Of a stretch of 64,000 bases of DNA, positions 40,820-51,104 are shown in pieces. The notes beneath the pieces were generated by a model, which was not told the DNA's origin, did no database searches, and worked only from the letters and a program-made list of their open reading frames with translations. This DNA is from NCEH01 sp040049195 (lineage in GTDB: Bacteria > Pseudomonadota > Alphaproteobacteria > Rhizobiales > Xanthobacteraceae). Numbering within the stretch: the stretch's first letter is position 1; each line of letters begins with the position of its first letter. Location: NCBI RefSeq assembly GCF_040049195.1, contig NZ_JBDZDL010000006.1. One strand, written 5' to 3'. Made by a program: the position numbers and the translations under genes.

Positions 40820-41404
40820 ATGCCCCGGCTCTTCACCGCGCTCGAAATTCCGAGCCAGATTGGAGATGGCCTGTCCCTGATGCGGGGAGGCCTCTCCGGC
40901 GCCCGATGGATGGACCCTGAAAACTATCACGTCACCTTGCGCTTCATCGGCGACGTGGACGACGCGAAAGCCCGCGACATCGCCCTCATGCTCGGGCAGG
41001 TGCGCCGCCGCGCGTTCGAGATGAGCCTCGGCGGGCTCGACCAGTTCGGCGGCCACAAGCCGCGCGTCATCTATGCCAGCGTGCGGCCGAACCCGGCTCT
41101 GCTGGAGCTTCAGGCCGAGCACGAGCGCATCATGCAGCGCCTCGGCCTGCCGGCGGAGCGCAATTACAAGCCCCACGTCACCCTGGCGCGGCTGCGCGAC
41201 ACATCGAGCCGGCAGGTGGCCGATTATCTGGCCACGCGCGGCTTCTTTCGCAGCGAAAGCTTCCTCGCCAGCCGGTTCGTGCTGTTCTCCTCGCGCGACT
41301 CGGTCGGCGGCGGCCCCTATGTGGAGGAAGCGGCCTATCCCCTCGCGGGCGGGGCCGCCATGCGTCTTGCGATGCCCGAAGGACATCCCATATCGATTGC
41401 ATGA
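40820..41404 (+). CDS. thpR: RNA 2',3'-cyclic phosphodiesterase (2H family)
   Basis: Hydrolyses 2',3'-cyclic phosphate ends of RNA; also described as 2'-5' RNA ligase. 194 residues from the ATG at 40820, which follows GAGGAGG by 6 bp. The frame is open from 40799. Both 2H-superfamily motifs are present: HVTLRF (~36-41) and HVTLAR (~116-121). The start MPRLFTALEIP is typical. Its stop overlaps the DUF1232 gene by ATGA. Confidence 0.93.
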   Translation: MPRLFTALEIPSQIGDGLSLMRGGLSGARWMDPENYHVTLRFIGDVDDAKARDIALMLGQVRRRAFEMSLGGLDQFGGHKPRVIYASVRPNPALLELQAEHERIMQRLGLPAERNYKPHVTLARLRDTSSRQVADYLATRGFFRSESFLASRFVLFSSRDSVGGGPYVEEAAYPLAGGAAMRLAMPEGHPISIA

Positions 41405-41853
41405 GTAACACCGAACGCGCCCGCTTCCGCTTCGACTGGAGCGCCCTGCCCTTCGCGGAACGGCTGAAGGCGGCGAAGGACGAAACCATCGTCAAGAAGG
41501 GCTTCTGGCAGAAGCTCCAGCGCACCGCCGCGCATGTGCCGTTCGCGGCAGATGCCGTGGCGGGCTATTACGCCGCCTTCGATCACGAGACGCCGGTGCG
41601 CGTGCGCGCGACCCTTCTCGGCGCGCTTGCCTATTTCATCCTGCCGCTGGATGCCATTCCCGACATCCTCCCCGTGATCGGCTTTTCCGATGATGCGGCG
41701 GTGCTGTTCCTGGCCTTCCAGGCCCTGACCTCGCACATCACGCCGGCCCATAAGGACGCCGCGAAGGAGACCATCTCGCGGTTGCGGGCCGAGCGCGCGG
41801 CGGACGAGTCCGCGGCGCCCCACGCCGGCGCGCCCGGGTCGAGCGGCGCCTGA
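41401..41853 (+). CDS. YkvA-family DUF1232 membrane protein
   Basis: A 150-residue protein whose core RATLLGALAYFILPLDAIPD followed by ILPVIGFSDDAAVLFLAF is the DUF1232 (YkvA) signature, with two short hydrophobic segments. The family function is not known. It is translationally coupled to thpR by ATGA. Confidence 0.9.
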   Translation: MSNTERARFRFDWSALPFAERLKAAKDETIVKKGFWQKLQRTAAHVPFAADAVAGYYAAFDHETPVRVRATLLGALAYFILPLDAIPDILPVIGFSDDAAVLFLAFQALTSHITPAHKDAAKETISRLRAERAADESAAPHAGAPGSSGA

Positions 41854-41974
41854 GCGCTTCGTCGGCTCCAAAACACGCGGCTCAATGGACCTTGCCCGAA
41901 CGTTCGGGCGAAAAGCGCCGAATTCCCGGGGTCATGAGCCGGAATCCCGCTTCACACCGGCTTGAAACCTCTAT

Positions 41975-42964
41975 TCATCGGGCGGAATCGGTGGTGAGCA
42001 CCACCTTGCCCTTCACCCGCCGGCCGGCGATCTCCCCGAGCGCGGCGGCGCAATCCGCCAGCGGAAACGTGGTGTCCACATGGGCCGAAATCCGGCCCGC
42101 GCGGGCATAGCCGATCAGCTCCTCCACCGCCGCCCGAAGCCATGGCACATCGCGCCGCGCCTGCGCCCCAAAGGCCACGCCGCGGGCATCACAATTCTTC
42201 AGCAGCAACAGGTTGAGCGGCAATTTGGGAATCTCGCCGGCGGCGAATCCGATCACCAGAAGCCGCCCGCACCAGCCCAGCGCCCGCACCGCCTGCTCGG
42301 ATTGCACGCCGCCCACGGGATCGAACACCACATCGACGCCCCGCTCCCCGCCCAGCGCCTTCAGGCTGGCCTTAAGATCTTGCTGCGTATAGTCTATTCC
42401 CTCATCCGCACCGTGCGCGCGGGCAAACGCGAGCTTGTCGGGCGCGGAGGCGCAGGCGATGACGCGGGCACCCAGGATCTTGCCCAGTTCCACCGCCGCG
42501 AGCCCCACCCCGCCCGCCGCGCCGAGCACCGCAAGTGTCTCGCCCGCCTTCAATTCTCCGCGATCCCGCAGGGCATAAAGCGCGGTGCCGTAGGTAACGA
42601 TGAGGCCCGCCGCGCGGACCAGGTCCAGGTCGTCCGGCACCGGGGCGAGGGTCTGCGCCGGCACCACCACCCGCTCCCGGGCGGCGCCGCTGGTCATGTA
42701 GCCGGCGACGCGGTCGCCGACCCCCAGGCCTTCCACGCCCTCGCCCAAGGCACTGACATATCCCGAGAATTCGGCGCCTGGCGAAAATGGCAGGGGCGGC
42801 TTGTGCTGGTAAAGATCGCGGATGATCAGCGTGTCGAAGAAATTCAGGCCGACCGCCGCGACGTCCACCACCACCTGGCCGGGGCCGGGAACCGGATCGC
42901 TGAGATCCTGGACCACCAATTGCTCCGCCGGTCCGTGGCGCACGCACATGACAGCCTTCATCAT
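41975..42964 (-). CDS. Zinc-type alcohol dehydrogenase-like NADPH:quinone oxidoreductase
   Basis: Medium-chain dehydrogenase/reductase of the quinone oxidoreductase type, about 329 residues. It starts MMKAVMCVRHGPAEQLVVQD at 42964 (42961 is equally possible), with GGGGGATGG upstream; the frame is open to 43048. VAAVGLNFFDTLIIRDLYQ, SPGAEFSGYVSALG and the nucleotide-binding AVLGAAGGVGLAAVELGK are typical. The Cys and His zinc ligands of true alcohol dehydrogenases are absent, fitting the QOR group. It probably reduces quinones or enones with NADPH. Confidence 0.92.
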   Translation of the reverse strand: MMKAVMCVRHGPAEQLVVQDLSDPVPGPGQVVVDVAAVGLNFFDTLIIRDLYQHKPPLPFSPGAEFSGYVSALGEGVEGLGVGDRVAGYMTSGAARERVVVPAQTLAPVPDDLDLVRAAGLIVTYGTALYALRDRGELKAGETLAVLGAAGGVGLAAVELGKILGARVIACASAPDKLAFARAHGADEGIDYTQQDLKASLKALGGERGVDVVFDPVGGVQSEQAVRALGWCGRLLVIGFAAGEIPKLPLNLLLLKNCDARGVAFGAQARRDVPWLRAAVEELIGYARAGRISAHVDTTFPLADCAAALGEIAGRRVKGKVVLTTDSAR

Positions 42965-43230
42965 CCATCCCCCATATCCGCCACAGGGCGCAGCACACGG
43001 TTCGCCGCAGCCTTGCCGGACCCGGCGCAGACGCGCGATCCTTCCCACGAAACCGGGGATGGCGCCGATGGCGACTTGTCAACACACGGCACTGGCCGCA
43101 AAGGATGCCAGAGCGTTAAGGAAGCAAAAGCAGTCTGTGTGCCATTTTTTTGTCGGCGTCCACATTTAGGGGCATTGAAGAAGCCCGTTGCGCTGCCTTT
43201 CCTGCACCGCGTTCAGATCTAGGAGAAGTC

Positions 43231-43752
43231 ATGGCTCCGTTCCGCACACGCCTTGCCGTCCTTGGCGGCCTCGTCGCCGCTTTGGTCGCAGGTCCAGCGT
43301 TCGCCCAGCAGGCGCAGCCCAAGCCGGTTGCGCAGTTCGGCGATTGGAGCGTTTACGTCAGCGCCACGCCCAACGCCAAGGTCTGCTACACCATTTCCCA
43401 GCCGAAGGACCGCCAGCCCGCCGGGCTGAAGCGCGACCCGGCCTATTTCTTCATCTCCACCCGCCCGGCTGAGAATGTGAAGAACGAAATCAGCCTCACC
43501 ATGGGCTTCGCGCTCAAGGAGGCGAGCGAAGCCAAGCTGACCGTTGGCACCCAGACCTTCGCGCTTTACACCAAGGCGGAGGGCGCATGGGTGCGCAATG
43601 TCGCGGACGAGGGGAAGATGGTCGAGGCCCTGCGCAAGGGCAAGGACGTGACCGTGGTGAGCGTTTCGGCGCGCGGCAATCCCACCACCGACAAATACGG
43701 GCTCGCGGGCATCGCCCAGGCGCTCGATCGCGTCGCGCAGGAATGCAAATAG
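43231..43752 (+). CDS. Invasion-associated locus B (IalB)-family exported protein
   Basis: 173 residues from the ATG at 43231, which follows AGGAGA. Signal peptide RLAVLGGLVAALVAGPAFAQ, then the IalB-family core: VAQFGDWSVYVSATPNAKVC, CYTISQPKDRQPAG, KNEISLTMGF and a C-terminal Cys (AQECK). Such proteins are common in the periplasm or surface of Hyphomicrobiales and were first named in Bartonella. A role in invasion is not implied here. It precedes rlmN on the same strand, a familiar order in the group. Confidence 0.92.
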   Translation: MAPFRTRLAVLGGLVAALVAGPAFAQQAQPKPVAQFGDWSVYVSATPNAKVCYTISQPKDRQPAGLKRDPAYFFISTRPAENVKNEISLTMGFALKEASEAKLTVGTQTFALYTKAEGAWVRNVADEGKMVEALRKGKDVTVVSVSARGNPTTDKYGLAGIAQALDRVAQECK

Positions 43753-43873
43753 CAGCGCGGAGCGGGCGGGAAGCGGAGGCGTTGCCCGAACGGCGCCGCA
43801 ATCCTTGCATCTAAAGCACCCGAAGATCGGATCGCGTCCGTCGTGCGGCTGGCATGGCGGGCGCGAAACCATT

Positions 43874-45100
43874 ATGTGTGACCCAATGACGCTCGTGCTC
43901 GACACCACCCCCGCCGCCGCGCCGGCCCCTGTCCCCGTTTCTCTCCCCTCCCTCGTGGGACTGGACCGGGAGAAGCTGGGCCGTGCGCTCGCTGCCGTGG
44001 GCGTGGCGGAGCGCGACCTGCGCATGCGCGTCAATCAGCTCTGGCACTGGATCTATCTGCGCGGCGCCCTCGATTTCGACGAGGTGACCAACGTCTCCAA
44101 GCATCTGCGGGCGACCCTCGCGCAGGCCTATTCGCTGGCGCGGCCGGAGATCGTGGTGGAGCAGGTTTCGCAAGACGGGACCCGCAAATGGCTGCTGCGC
44201 CTGCCGGCGGACACCCCCGGCGAGAAGCCGCACGAGGTCGAGTGCGTCTATATTCCCGAGAGCGACCGCGGCACGCTCTGCGTCTCCAGCCAGGTGGGCT
44301 GCACGCTCAATTGCTCGTTCTGCCACACCGGCACCCAGCGCCTGGTGCGCAACCTTTCCGCCGCCGAGATCGTCGCCCAGGTGATGGTGGCGCGGGACCG
44401 GCTCGGCGATTATCCGGGCCGCGATCGCGCCGTCGGGCCCGGCCTGCCGACCGAGGGCGACCGGCTCGTCACCAACATCGTCTTCATGGGCATGGGTGAG
44501 CCGCTCTATGCCTATGATTCCGTGGCAGAATCCATCGAGATTCTGTCTGACGGCGACGGACTTGGCCTCGGCAAGCGGCGCATCACCGTCTCCACGTCCG
44601 GGGTGGTGCCGGAGATCGAGCGGCTCGGCCGCGAGGTTGCGCCGATGCTCGCTATCTCGCTCCATGCCGTGCGCGACGACTTGCGCGACGTGCTGGTGCC
44701 GATCAACAAAAAATATCCGCTGGCGCAACTGCTTGAGGCATGCCGCACCTATCCGGCCGCCTCCAACGCCAAGCGCATCACCTTCGAATATGTGATGCTG
44801 AAGGGCGTGAACGACAGCCCGGCCGACGCCAGGGCTCTCGTGCGGCTGCTGGAAGGCATTCCGGCCAAGATTAACCTGATCCCGTTCAATCCCTGGCCCG
44901 GCACCCGATATGAGTGCTCCGACTGGGAGACGATCGAGAAATTCTCGGACATCGTGTTCCGCGCCGGCTATGCGAGCCCGGTGCGCACACCGCGCGGGCG
45001 CGATATTCTCGCCGCCTGCGGCCAGCTCAAGAGCGAGACGGAAAAGCTCTCCGCCCGCGAGCGTCTCGCCCTGCGCGCCATGGCGGCGTCCGCCGAATAA
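43874..45100 (+). CDS. rlmN: 23S rRNA (adenine2503-C2)-methyltransferase
   Basis: Radical-SAM methyltransferase modifying A2503 of 23S rRNA and A37 of some tRNAs. About 408 residues; the frame is open from 43805, and starts at 43874 or 43886 give the family length. The radical-SAM motif C-x3-C-x2-C is in GCTLNCSFCHTGTQRLVRN. VCVSSQ-type blocks precede it (GTLCVSSQV) and NIVFMGMGEPLYAYDSV, ISLHAVRDDLRDVLVPINKK and the C-terminal active Cys region YASPVRTPRGRDILAACGQL follow. Confidence 0.95.
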   Translation: MCDPMTLVLDTTPAAAPAPVPVSLPSLVGLDREKLGRALAAVGVAERDLRMRVNQLWHWIYLRGALDFDEVTNVSKHLRATLAQAYSLARPEIVVEQVSQDGTRKWLLRLPADTPGEKPHEVECVYIPESDRGTLCVSSQVGCTLNCSFCHTGTQRLVRNLSAAEIVAQVMVARDRLGDYPGRDRAVGPGLPTEGDRLVTNIVFMGMGEPLYAYDSVAESIEILSDGDGLGLGKRRITVSTSGVVPEIERLGREVAPMLAISLHAVRDDLRDVLVPINKKYPLAQLLEACRTYPAASNAKRITFEYVMLKGVNDSPADARALVRLLEGIPAKINLIPFNPWPGTRYECSDWETIEKFSDIVFRAGYASPVRTPRGRDILAACGQLKSETEKLSARERLALRAMAASAE

Positions 45101-45133
45101 TCGATCCGCACCCGGCGCAAGGCGACCGACGCC

Positions 45134-45643
45134 ATGGATTCCGTCTTTCGTTTTCTGCTGCGGCTCATCCTCATTCCGGCCGGTTATGTGGTGGCGATCT
45201 GCGCCGGCACGGCGGTGATCCTGTTCGGCCAATGGCGCATCGGCACGCTGTTTGCCGCGGCTCCGGAAAGTCCCGACACCCTGGTGATGCTGGTGGATGC
45301 GCTGTTCACCGCCGGATTTCTGGTGGTGTTCCTGGTCTCCACCATGTGGCTCGTGGCGGCCATCGGCGTGCTGTTCTCGGAGCTGTTCGCCGTGCGCTCC
45401 TGGATGTTCCATGTGGCCAACGGGGCGGTTTCCGCTTTTGTGGGAGCCCAGCTCTATCCCGGCCTCAGCGGCGAGCGCGTCCCGGTCGCCGACCCGTTCT
45501 ACATCCTTGCGGCGGGGCTGGCCGGCGGCCTTGCCTATTGGCTGGTGGCGGGATGGAGCGCGGGCTTTTGGAAGCCCATGCTGCTCTCCTCTGGCCGGGG
45601 CCGGCTTCCCCCGCCCCCCGCCGGCCCGCCGCCGGCGGCCTGA
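45134..45643 (+). CDS. Small integral membrane protein of unknown function
   Basis: 169 residues with about four hydrophobic helices (LILIPAGYVVAICAGTAVIL, ALFTAGFLVVFLVSTMWLVA, a segment near FHVANGAVSAFVG, and FYILAAGLAGGLAYWLVAG) and a Pro-rich tail. I recognise no family. It follows rlmN by 33 bp on the same strand and may be co-transcribed. Confidence 0.75.
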   Translation: MDSVFRFLLRLILIPAGYVVAICAGTAVILFGQWRIGTLFAAAPESPDTLVMLVDALFTAGFLVVFLVSTMWLVAAIGVLFSELFAVRSWMFHVANGAVSAFVGAQLYPGLSGERVPVADPFYILAAGLAGGLAYWLVAGWSAGFWKPMLLSSGRGRLPPPPAGPPPAA

Positions 45644-45655
45644 CCCCGCAGCGAG

Positions 45656-46285
45656 TTATTGCGCGGCAGCCTGCGGCGCGTGGGCGATCTGCACGGCATG
45701 TTCCAGCGCCATTTCCAACCGGTCGTTACCCCAGAACAATTCCTTGTCCGCCGTAACGAAGGTGGGCGCGCCGAATATGCCGAGCGCCTGGGCTTCCTCC
45801 ACCGTCGCGCGCAGCTTGTCCTTGTTCGCCTGGGTTTCCGCCTGGTCGATCACCTCGTCGCAGAAATGGCCGAGGCCCGCGAGCACCTGCCGCACCACCG
45901 TGCGATCGGAAATGTCGCGCCCCTCGGCGAAGGCGGCCCGGAACAGGGCACGCGAGAAGGCCGGGCGGGACGCGTCGTTGAGCCGCGTCGCGACGCGCGC
46001 GCCGAGCAGGCCGTTGACCGGAAAAGGCTCCGGCCGGGTTACCGGCGGCAGGCCATAACGTTCCGCGAGGCGCGCCAGGTCGCGCCACATATGCGCGCCC
46101 TTCAGGGGATACACATTGAACGGCGAGGAGGAATAGCCCTGGGCGGCGAAGATCGGTCCGAGCAGGAAGGGCTTCCATTCCACATGCACACCCGCAGCTT
46201 CCGCCAGCGGCCCGAGGCGGCTCGCGGCCAGATAGGAATAGGGCGAGGCGAACTCGTAGTAGAAATCAAGCGTGGCCCTGGTCAT
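45656..46285 (-). CDS. 2-hydroxychromene-2-carboxylate isomerase-like DsbA-family protein
   Basis: A 209-residue thioredoxin-fold protein starting TRATLDFYYEFASPYSYLAA. FYYEFASPYSY is the signature of the HCCA isomerase/kappa-class GST family, in which the active residue is Ser rather than a CxxC pair. Later blocks LGIFGAPTFVTADKELFWGN and DRLEMALEH agree. It probably catalyses a glutathione-dependent isomerisation. The aromatic pathway suggested by the name is not present nearby. Confidence 0.9.
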   Translation of the reverse strand: MTRATLDFYYEFASPYSYLAASRLGPLAEAAGVHVEWKPFLLGPIFAAQGYSSSPFNVYPLKGAHMWRDLARLAERYGLPPVTRPEPFPVNGLLGARVATRLNDASRPAFSRALFRAAFAEGRDISDRTVVRQVLAGLGHFCDEVIDQAETQANKDKLRATVEEAQALGIFGAPTFVTADKELFWGNDRLEMALEHAVQIAHAPQAAAQ

Positions 46286-46421
46286 CGGACCCTCCTCAGG
46301 CTAAATCGGCCGGAGTGTGCTGCCGGTCCACGCATCCCCGCAAGGGGTTGGATCAAACCGGACCGGGAAATGGGTGCATCGGCACCGCGCGCCAGAGGCA
46401 AGGGGAAACACAGGTGATCCG

Positions 46422-47252
46422 TTGAAGCTGGTGCTCTTCTTCGCCCTCGTGACCGGCGCCGCCGTGGCGATCCTCTTCACGGTCTTTCCGCGATGGGATC
46501 TGGCCATCACCGGTCTGTTCTGGGACGCGGGCTCGCGCAGCTTCCAGGTCGCCGCCTCGCCCATCGGCAAGATGCTGCGCAGCGCCGGCAATATCATTCC
46601 CTGGCTGTTCGCCGGCCCGGCTTTCGCGGCGATCATTCTCAAGCTGATGTTTCCCGGCGCGCCCATGTTCATGCCCGCGCGGGCGGCGCTGTTCCTGGCG
46701 CTTTCCATGGCGCTCGCGCCCGGTCTGCTGGTGAACGGGGTGCTGAAGGAACATTGGGGCCGTCCCCGGCCGGTGCATGTGGAGACGTTCGGCGGCAAGG
46801 ACGTGTTCAGCCCGTGGTATTCCACCGACGGCACCTGCCCGGGAAACTGCTCCTTCGTCTCCGGCGAAGGGTCGCTCGGGTTCTGGATGCTGGCGCCGGC
46901 GAGCCTTGCCCCGGCCCCGCTGCGGCCGGCGGCGATCGGCGCGGCGGTGGCGTTCGGAACGGCAGCCGGCGGCCTGCGCATCGCCTTCGGCGGGCATTTC
47001 TTCACGGACACGGTCTTCTCGGCGGTGCTGACCATCCTCGTCATCGTCGCTCTGCGCTGGCTCATCTACGATCGCCCGCGCGCCCTTTCCGATGCGGCGC
47101 TGGAGGGCGGCATCGGCCGGCTCGGCCTCGCGCTGAACGCGCTGGTGGGGGCGCTGGTGCGCGCGCTCTGGTGGGTTTCGCGCACCGCCATGCGCAAGAT
47201 CACCCGTGCCCTGCGCGCCCTCCCCTTGCCATGGCGACGCTCCGGCCTATAG
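46422..47252 (+). CDS. PAP2-family phosphatase (lipid phosphatase-like)
   Basis: Integral-membrane phosphatase, about 276 residues from TTG at 46422 (AGGTGA 4 bp upstream); the frame is open from 46317 but the leader is not hydrophobic. The three PAP2 motifs are visible: KEHWGRPRPVHVE, CSFVSGEGSLGF and RIAFGGHFFTDTVF. Six hydrophobic helices are likely. Members remove phosphates from undecaprenyl diphosphate, phosphatidate or lipid A; the SFVSGE form resembles rhizobial LpxE-like proteins. The exact lipid is not predictable. Confidence 0.87.
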   Translation: MKLVLFFALVTGAAVAILFTVFPRWDLAITGLFWDAGSRSFQVAASPIGKMLRSAGNIIPWLFAGPAFAAIILKLMFPGAPMFMPARAALFLALSMALAPGLLVNGVLKEHWGRPRPVHVETFGGKDVFSPWYSTDGTCPGNCSFVSGEGSLGFWMLAPASLAPAPLRPAAIGAAVAFGTAAGGLRIAFGGHFFTDTVFSAVLTILVIVALRWLIYDRPRALSDAALEGGIGRLGLALNALVGALVRALWWVSRTAMRKITRALRALPLPWRRSGL

Positions 47253-47291
47253 TCCGCGCGCTCTTCAAGGCCCTGTAGTTTGAGAGATGAG

Positions 47292-48518
<1,227 letters not shown>

Positions 48519-48583
48519 TTCCGCGCGCGTCGGCCCTTGCGCCGGCGCGCCGATCCCTCCCGGCGCCCTCCCCGGAGCCTGTC

Positions 48584-49222
48584 ATGCAGCCAATCCAGAT
48601 CGCGGTGGTGCCGGTCACCCCGTTCCAGCAGAATTGCTCCATCCTGTGGTGCACCGCCACCAACAAGGCGGCGGTCATCGATCCGGGCGGCGACCTGCCG
48701 CGGATCCGCGAGGCGCTGGCGGAAACCGGGGTGGAGGTGGAGAAAGTCCTGCTCACCCACGGCCATTTCGACCATGCGGCCGGCGCGGCGGAGCTGGCGG
48801 AGAGCCTCGGCGTGCCCGTCGAAGGGCCGAACGAAGCCGACCAGTTCCTGCTGGACGCGGTGCCCGAGACGGCGGCGAAATATGATTTCGAGGGCCGCGC
48901 CGTGACGCCGGATCGCTATCTCTCCGAGGGCGAGACGGTGCGGGTCGGCGATCTCATCCTGGATGTGCTGCAGGTGCCGGGGCATACGCCTGGGCATGTG
49001 GTGTTCGTCCATGCCCCCTCGAACATCGCCATCGTCGGCGATACGCTGTTCAAGGGCTCCGTCGGCCGCACCGATTTTTCCTACGGCAATGCCGAGCAGC
49101 TGATCCAGGGCATCGTCACAAAGCTCCTGCCGCTGGGCGACAGCGTCGTGTGCCTGCCCGGCCATGGCGCCGTCACCAGCATCGGCGACGAGCGGGCGAC
49201 CAACCCTTTCCTGCCGCGCTGA
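48584..49222 (+). CDS. MBL-fold metallo-hydrolase (glyoxalase II-like)
   Basis: A 212-residue metallo-beta-lactamase-fold hydrolase. The metal motif is HGHFDHAAG (HxHxDH, ~60-68); further ligands are in VPGHTPGHVVFV, the Asp in IVGDTLFKGSVGRTDF and the final His in CLPGHGAVTSIG. Length and motif spacing suit the YcbL/GloB2-type thioester hydrolases. It is 65 bp after argG on the same strand. Confidence 0.9.
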   Translation: MQPIQIAVVPVTPFQQNCSILWCTATNKAAVIDPGGDLPRIREALAETGVEVEKVLLTHGHFDHAAGAAELAESLGVPVEGPNEADQFLLDAVPETAAKYDFEGRAVTPDRYLSEGETVRVGDLILDVLQVPGHTPGHVVFVHAPSNIAIVGDTLFKGSVGRTDFSYGNAEQLIQGIVTKLLPLGDSVVCLPGHGAVTSIGDERATNPFLPR

Positions 49223-49240
49223 TCGCGCCGGAAACTGCGC

Positions 49241-50941
49241 TCAGGCGGCGCGGGGATTGGGCTTGCGATCCGCGACCGCGATGCGATTGCGGCCCGAATT
49301 CTTGGCTTCGTACAGCGCCAGATCGGCACGCTCGATCACCTCGTCCACATCCCGGTCGCCGGGCTGGGCCAGGGCCGCGCCGAAGCTGACCGTGACGGCG
49401 ATCTCCTGGCCGTCAATGGTTACCCGGTTCGAGCCGATGGAACTGCGCATCCGCTCCGCGAGCGCCATCATGCCGGCGCGATCCACGTTCAGGAGCAGGA
49501 CGACAAACTCCTCGCCACCGAAACGGGCCACGCGATCATGCTGGCGCAGGGCCGCGCCGATGGCGGCCGCAACGCTGCGGATCACCGCATCGCCCGCCGG
49601 ATGCCCATAAAGGTCGTTGACGCTTTTGAAATGGTCGATATCGGCCATCAAGATGCCGAGCCCGTCCCTGGTCCGCGTTCCGTTCAGCGCCGCATCGGCG
49701 ACGCTGAGGAACGAGCGGCGGTTGAGCAGGCCGGTGAGCGGATCGGTGTCGGCGAGTTGGCGCAGTTCTTCCATATCCTGCTGATGTTGCTCAGTGGTGC
49801 GGACGATCTGCGCCTCCGCCGATCCCAGCCGCCGCAGCAGGGCCCGAAGCGAACCCGACAATTGCAACACCTCCAGGCTACCACGCTGATGCGGCAAGTT
49901 GGCGGCGTGGGGATCGCGGCCAATGTGCGTCGCCGCCTCAGTCAGGGTCACCAAGGGCCGCGCAATCTCCCGTGCAAACCAATAAGCGCCGAAGCAGATC
50001 ACCGGCAGCGCGAGGAGGCCAATGCCGAGAATGATCAAGGCAAGGCGCGTTGCGTCTGCAAAAGCGACCGCCGCGTCCTGCCGCGTGACCACGATCCAGC
50101 CGGGGGCAGGGGTATCACCAGTGCCCCCGGTAACGGAAAATCCGGTCAGCACCCGATGCCCGGTGCTCTGATCGACAAATGCGCCGCTGCGCCGCTCCCG
50201 CATGGCGGCGAGGTCCTGGTCGGAGAACGGCTGCGGACTCGCTGCTTGGCCAAGGAGCACCCGACCATCGCGCCCGATGATCCACACTTGGGTCGGCCCG
50301 TCCTTCGGCGCGATATCGACGAGGAGCTTGCTCCATTTGACGCTGAGATGCGCTCCAATGGTGCCGAGCAGACGATTCTCGGGAGAATAGACCGGAAGCG
50401 AGAGGTTCACGAAGCGTGTCATAGGATCGGGCTGTGGCAAGGCCAGCAGGTCGGCGAAGCGGTCTTCCTCCTGGGCCTCGGCCACCGACGGCGCATTCAG
50501 CCCGTTGCGAAACCAGTCGCGCGCGAGGACGGAGGTCCTTTCCAGAAGCCGCCCTGTGGCGGCGACCACCATGCCGTCGGGAGTAGCAAAGCCGATCCAG
50601 ACATATCGAGATCGTGACGCCCGCAATTGCTCGATGACCGAGCGCACGTCGTCCGCACTTTGCTCCCAGATGCGGCTCAAGGGGGGCATTTGGGCGATCT
50701 GAAGGATATCGCGATAGCGCTCGGAAAGCTCCAGATCGAGGCGTTCCGAAAGGGAGATCGCCTTCTCTGCCATTTCCGCCTGCAGATGCGCGATCAGGCC
50801 GCGCCGACTGACCGCCGCGCTGCTGAGCGCAACCGCGGCCAATGTGACGAGCCCAATGCTCGTCATGGCAAACGCCATCTGCTGGCCCATCGTCATGCGG
50901 TCCTGAAAATGGTGCAATCGCAGGCGCAGCCGGTGGAACAC
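49241..50941 (-). CDS. Membrane-bound diguanylate cyclase with extracytoplasmic sensor and HAMP region
   Basis: Makes cyclic di-GMP. 566 residues. One N-terminal membrane span (FAMTSIGLVTLAAVALSSAA), a periplasmic dCache-like sensor to about residue 290, a second span (ALIILGIGLLALPVICFGAY), a HAMP-like linker (REIARPLVTLTEAATHIGRD) and a C-terminal GGDEF domain. The active-site loop reads RFGGEEFVVLL, a competent GGEEF. RxxD (RQHD) lies five residues before it, so the product-inhibition I-site is intact. No EAL domain. It is convergent with the MBL-fold gene. Confidence 0.93.
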   Translation of the reverse strand: MFHRLRLRLHHFQDRMTMGQQMAFAMTSIGLVTLAAVALSSAAVSRRGLIAHLQAEMAEKAISLSERLDLELSERYRDILQIAQMPPLSRIWEQSADDVRSVIEQLRASRSRYVWIGFATPDGMVVAATGRLLERTSVLARDWFRNGLNAPSVAEAQEEDRFADLLALPQPDPMTRFVNLSLPVYSPENRLLGTIGAHLSVKWSKLLVDIAPKDGPTQVWIIGRDGRVLLGQAASPQPFSDQDLAAMRERRSGAFVDQSTGHRVLTGFSVTGGTGDTPAPGWIVVTRQDAAVAFADATRLALIILGIGLLALPVICFGAYWFAREIARPLVTLTEAATHIGRDPHAANLPHQRGSLEVLQLSGSLRALLRRLGSAEAQIVRTTEQHQQDMEELRQLADTDPLTGLLNRRSFLSVADAALNGTRTRDGLGILMADIDHFKSVNDLYGHPAGDAVIRSVAAAIGAALRQHDRVARFGGEEFVVLLLNVDRAGMMALAERMRSSIGSNRVTIDGQEIAVTVSFGAALAQPGDRDVDEVIERADLALYEAKNSGRNRIAVADRKPNPRAA

Positions 50942-51076
50942 GCCACTTATCCTTTATTCGGCCCGCAATCTCTCGTGCGGTCGGTTCCCGAATGCACCCC
51001 AAGCCTTTCCTGAGGCTCGCACGGCGGTCGAGCTGATAAATACGCGCGCTTCATCTCAAGGGGCTATAGATTGTAA

Positions 51077-51104
51077 GGGTAACTTATATTATGTAACCCA
51101 TATC
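51077..51104. promoter_or_regulatory. Imperfect dyad GGGTAAC...GTAACCC before marR-like gene
   Basis: AT-rich stretch ending at the marR-like start. GGGTAAC (51077-51083) and GTAACCC (51093-51099) form an imperfect dyad, also readable as direct repeats GTAACTTATAT and GTAACCCATAT 14 bp apart. A MarR repressor binding its own promoter here is plausible but not shown. Confidence 0.4.
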
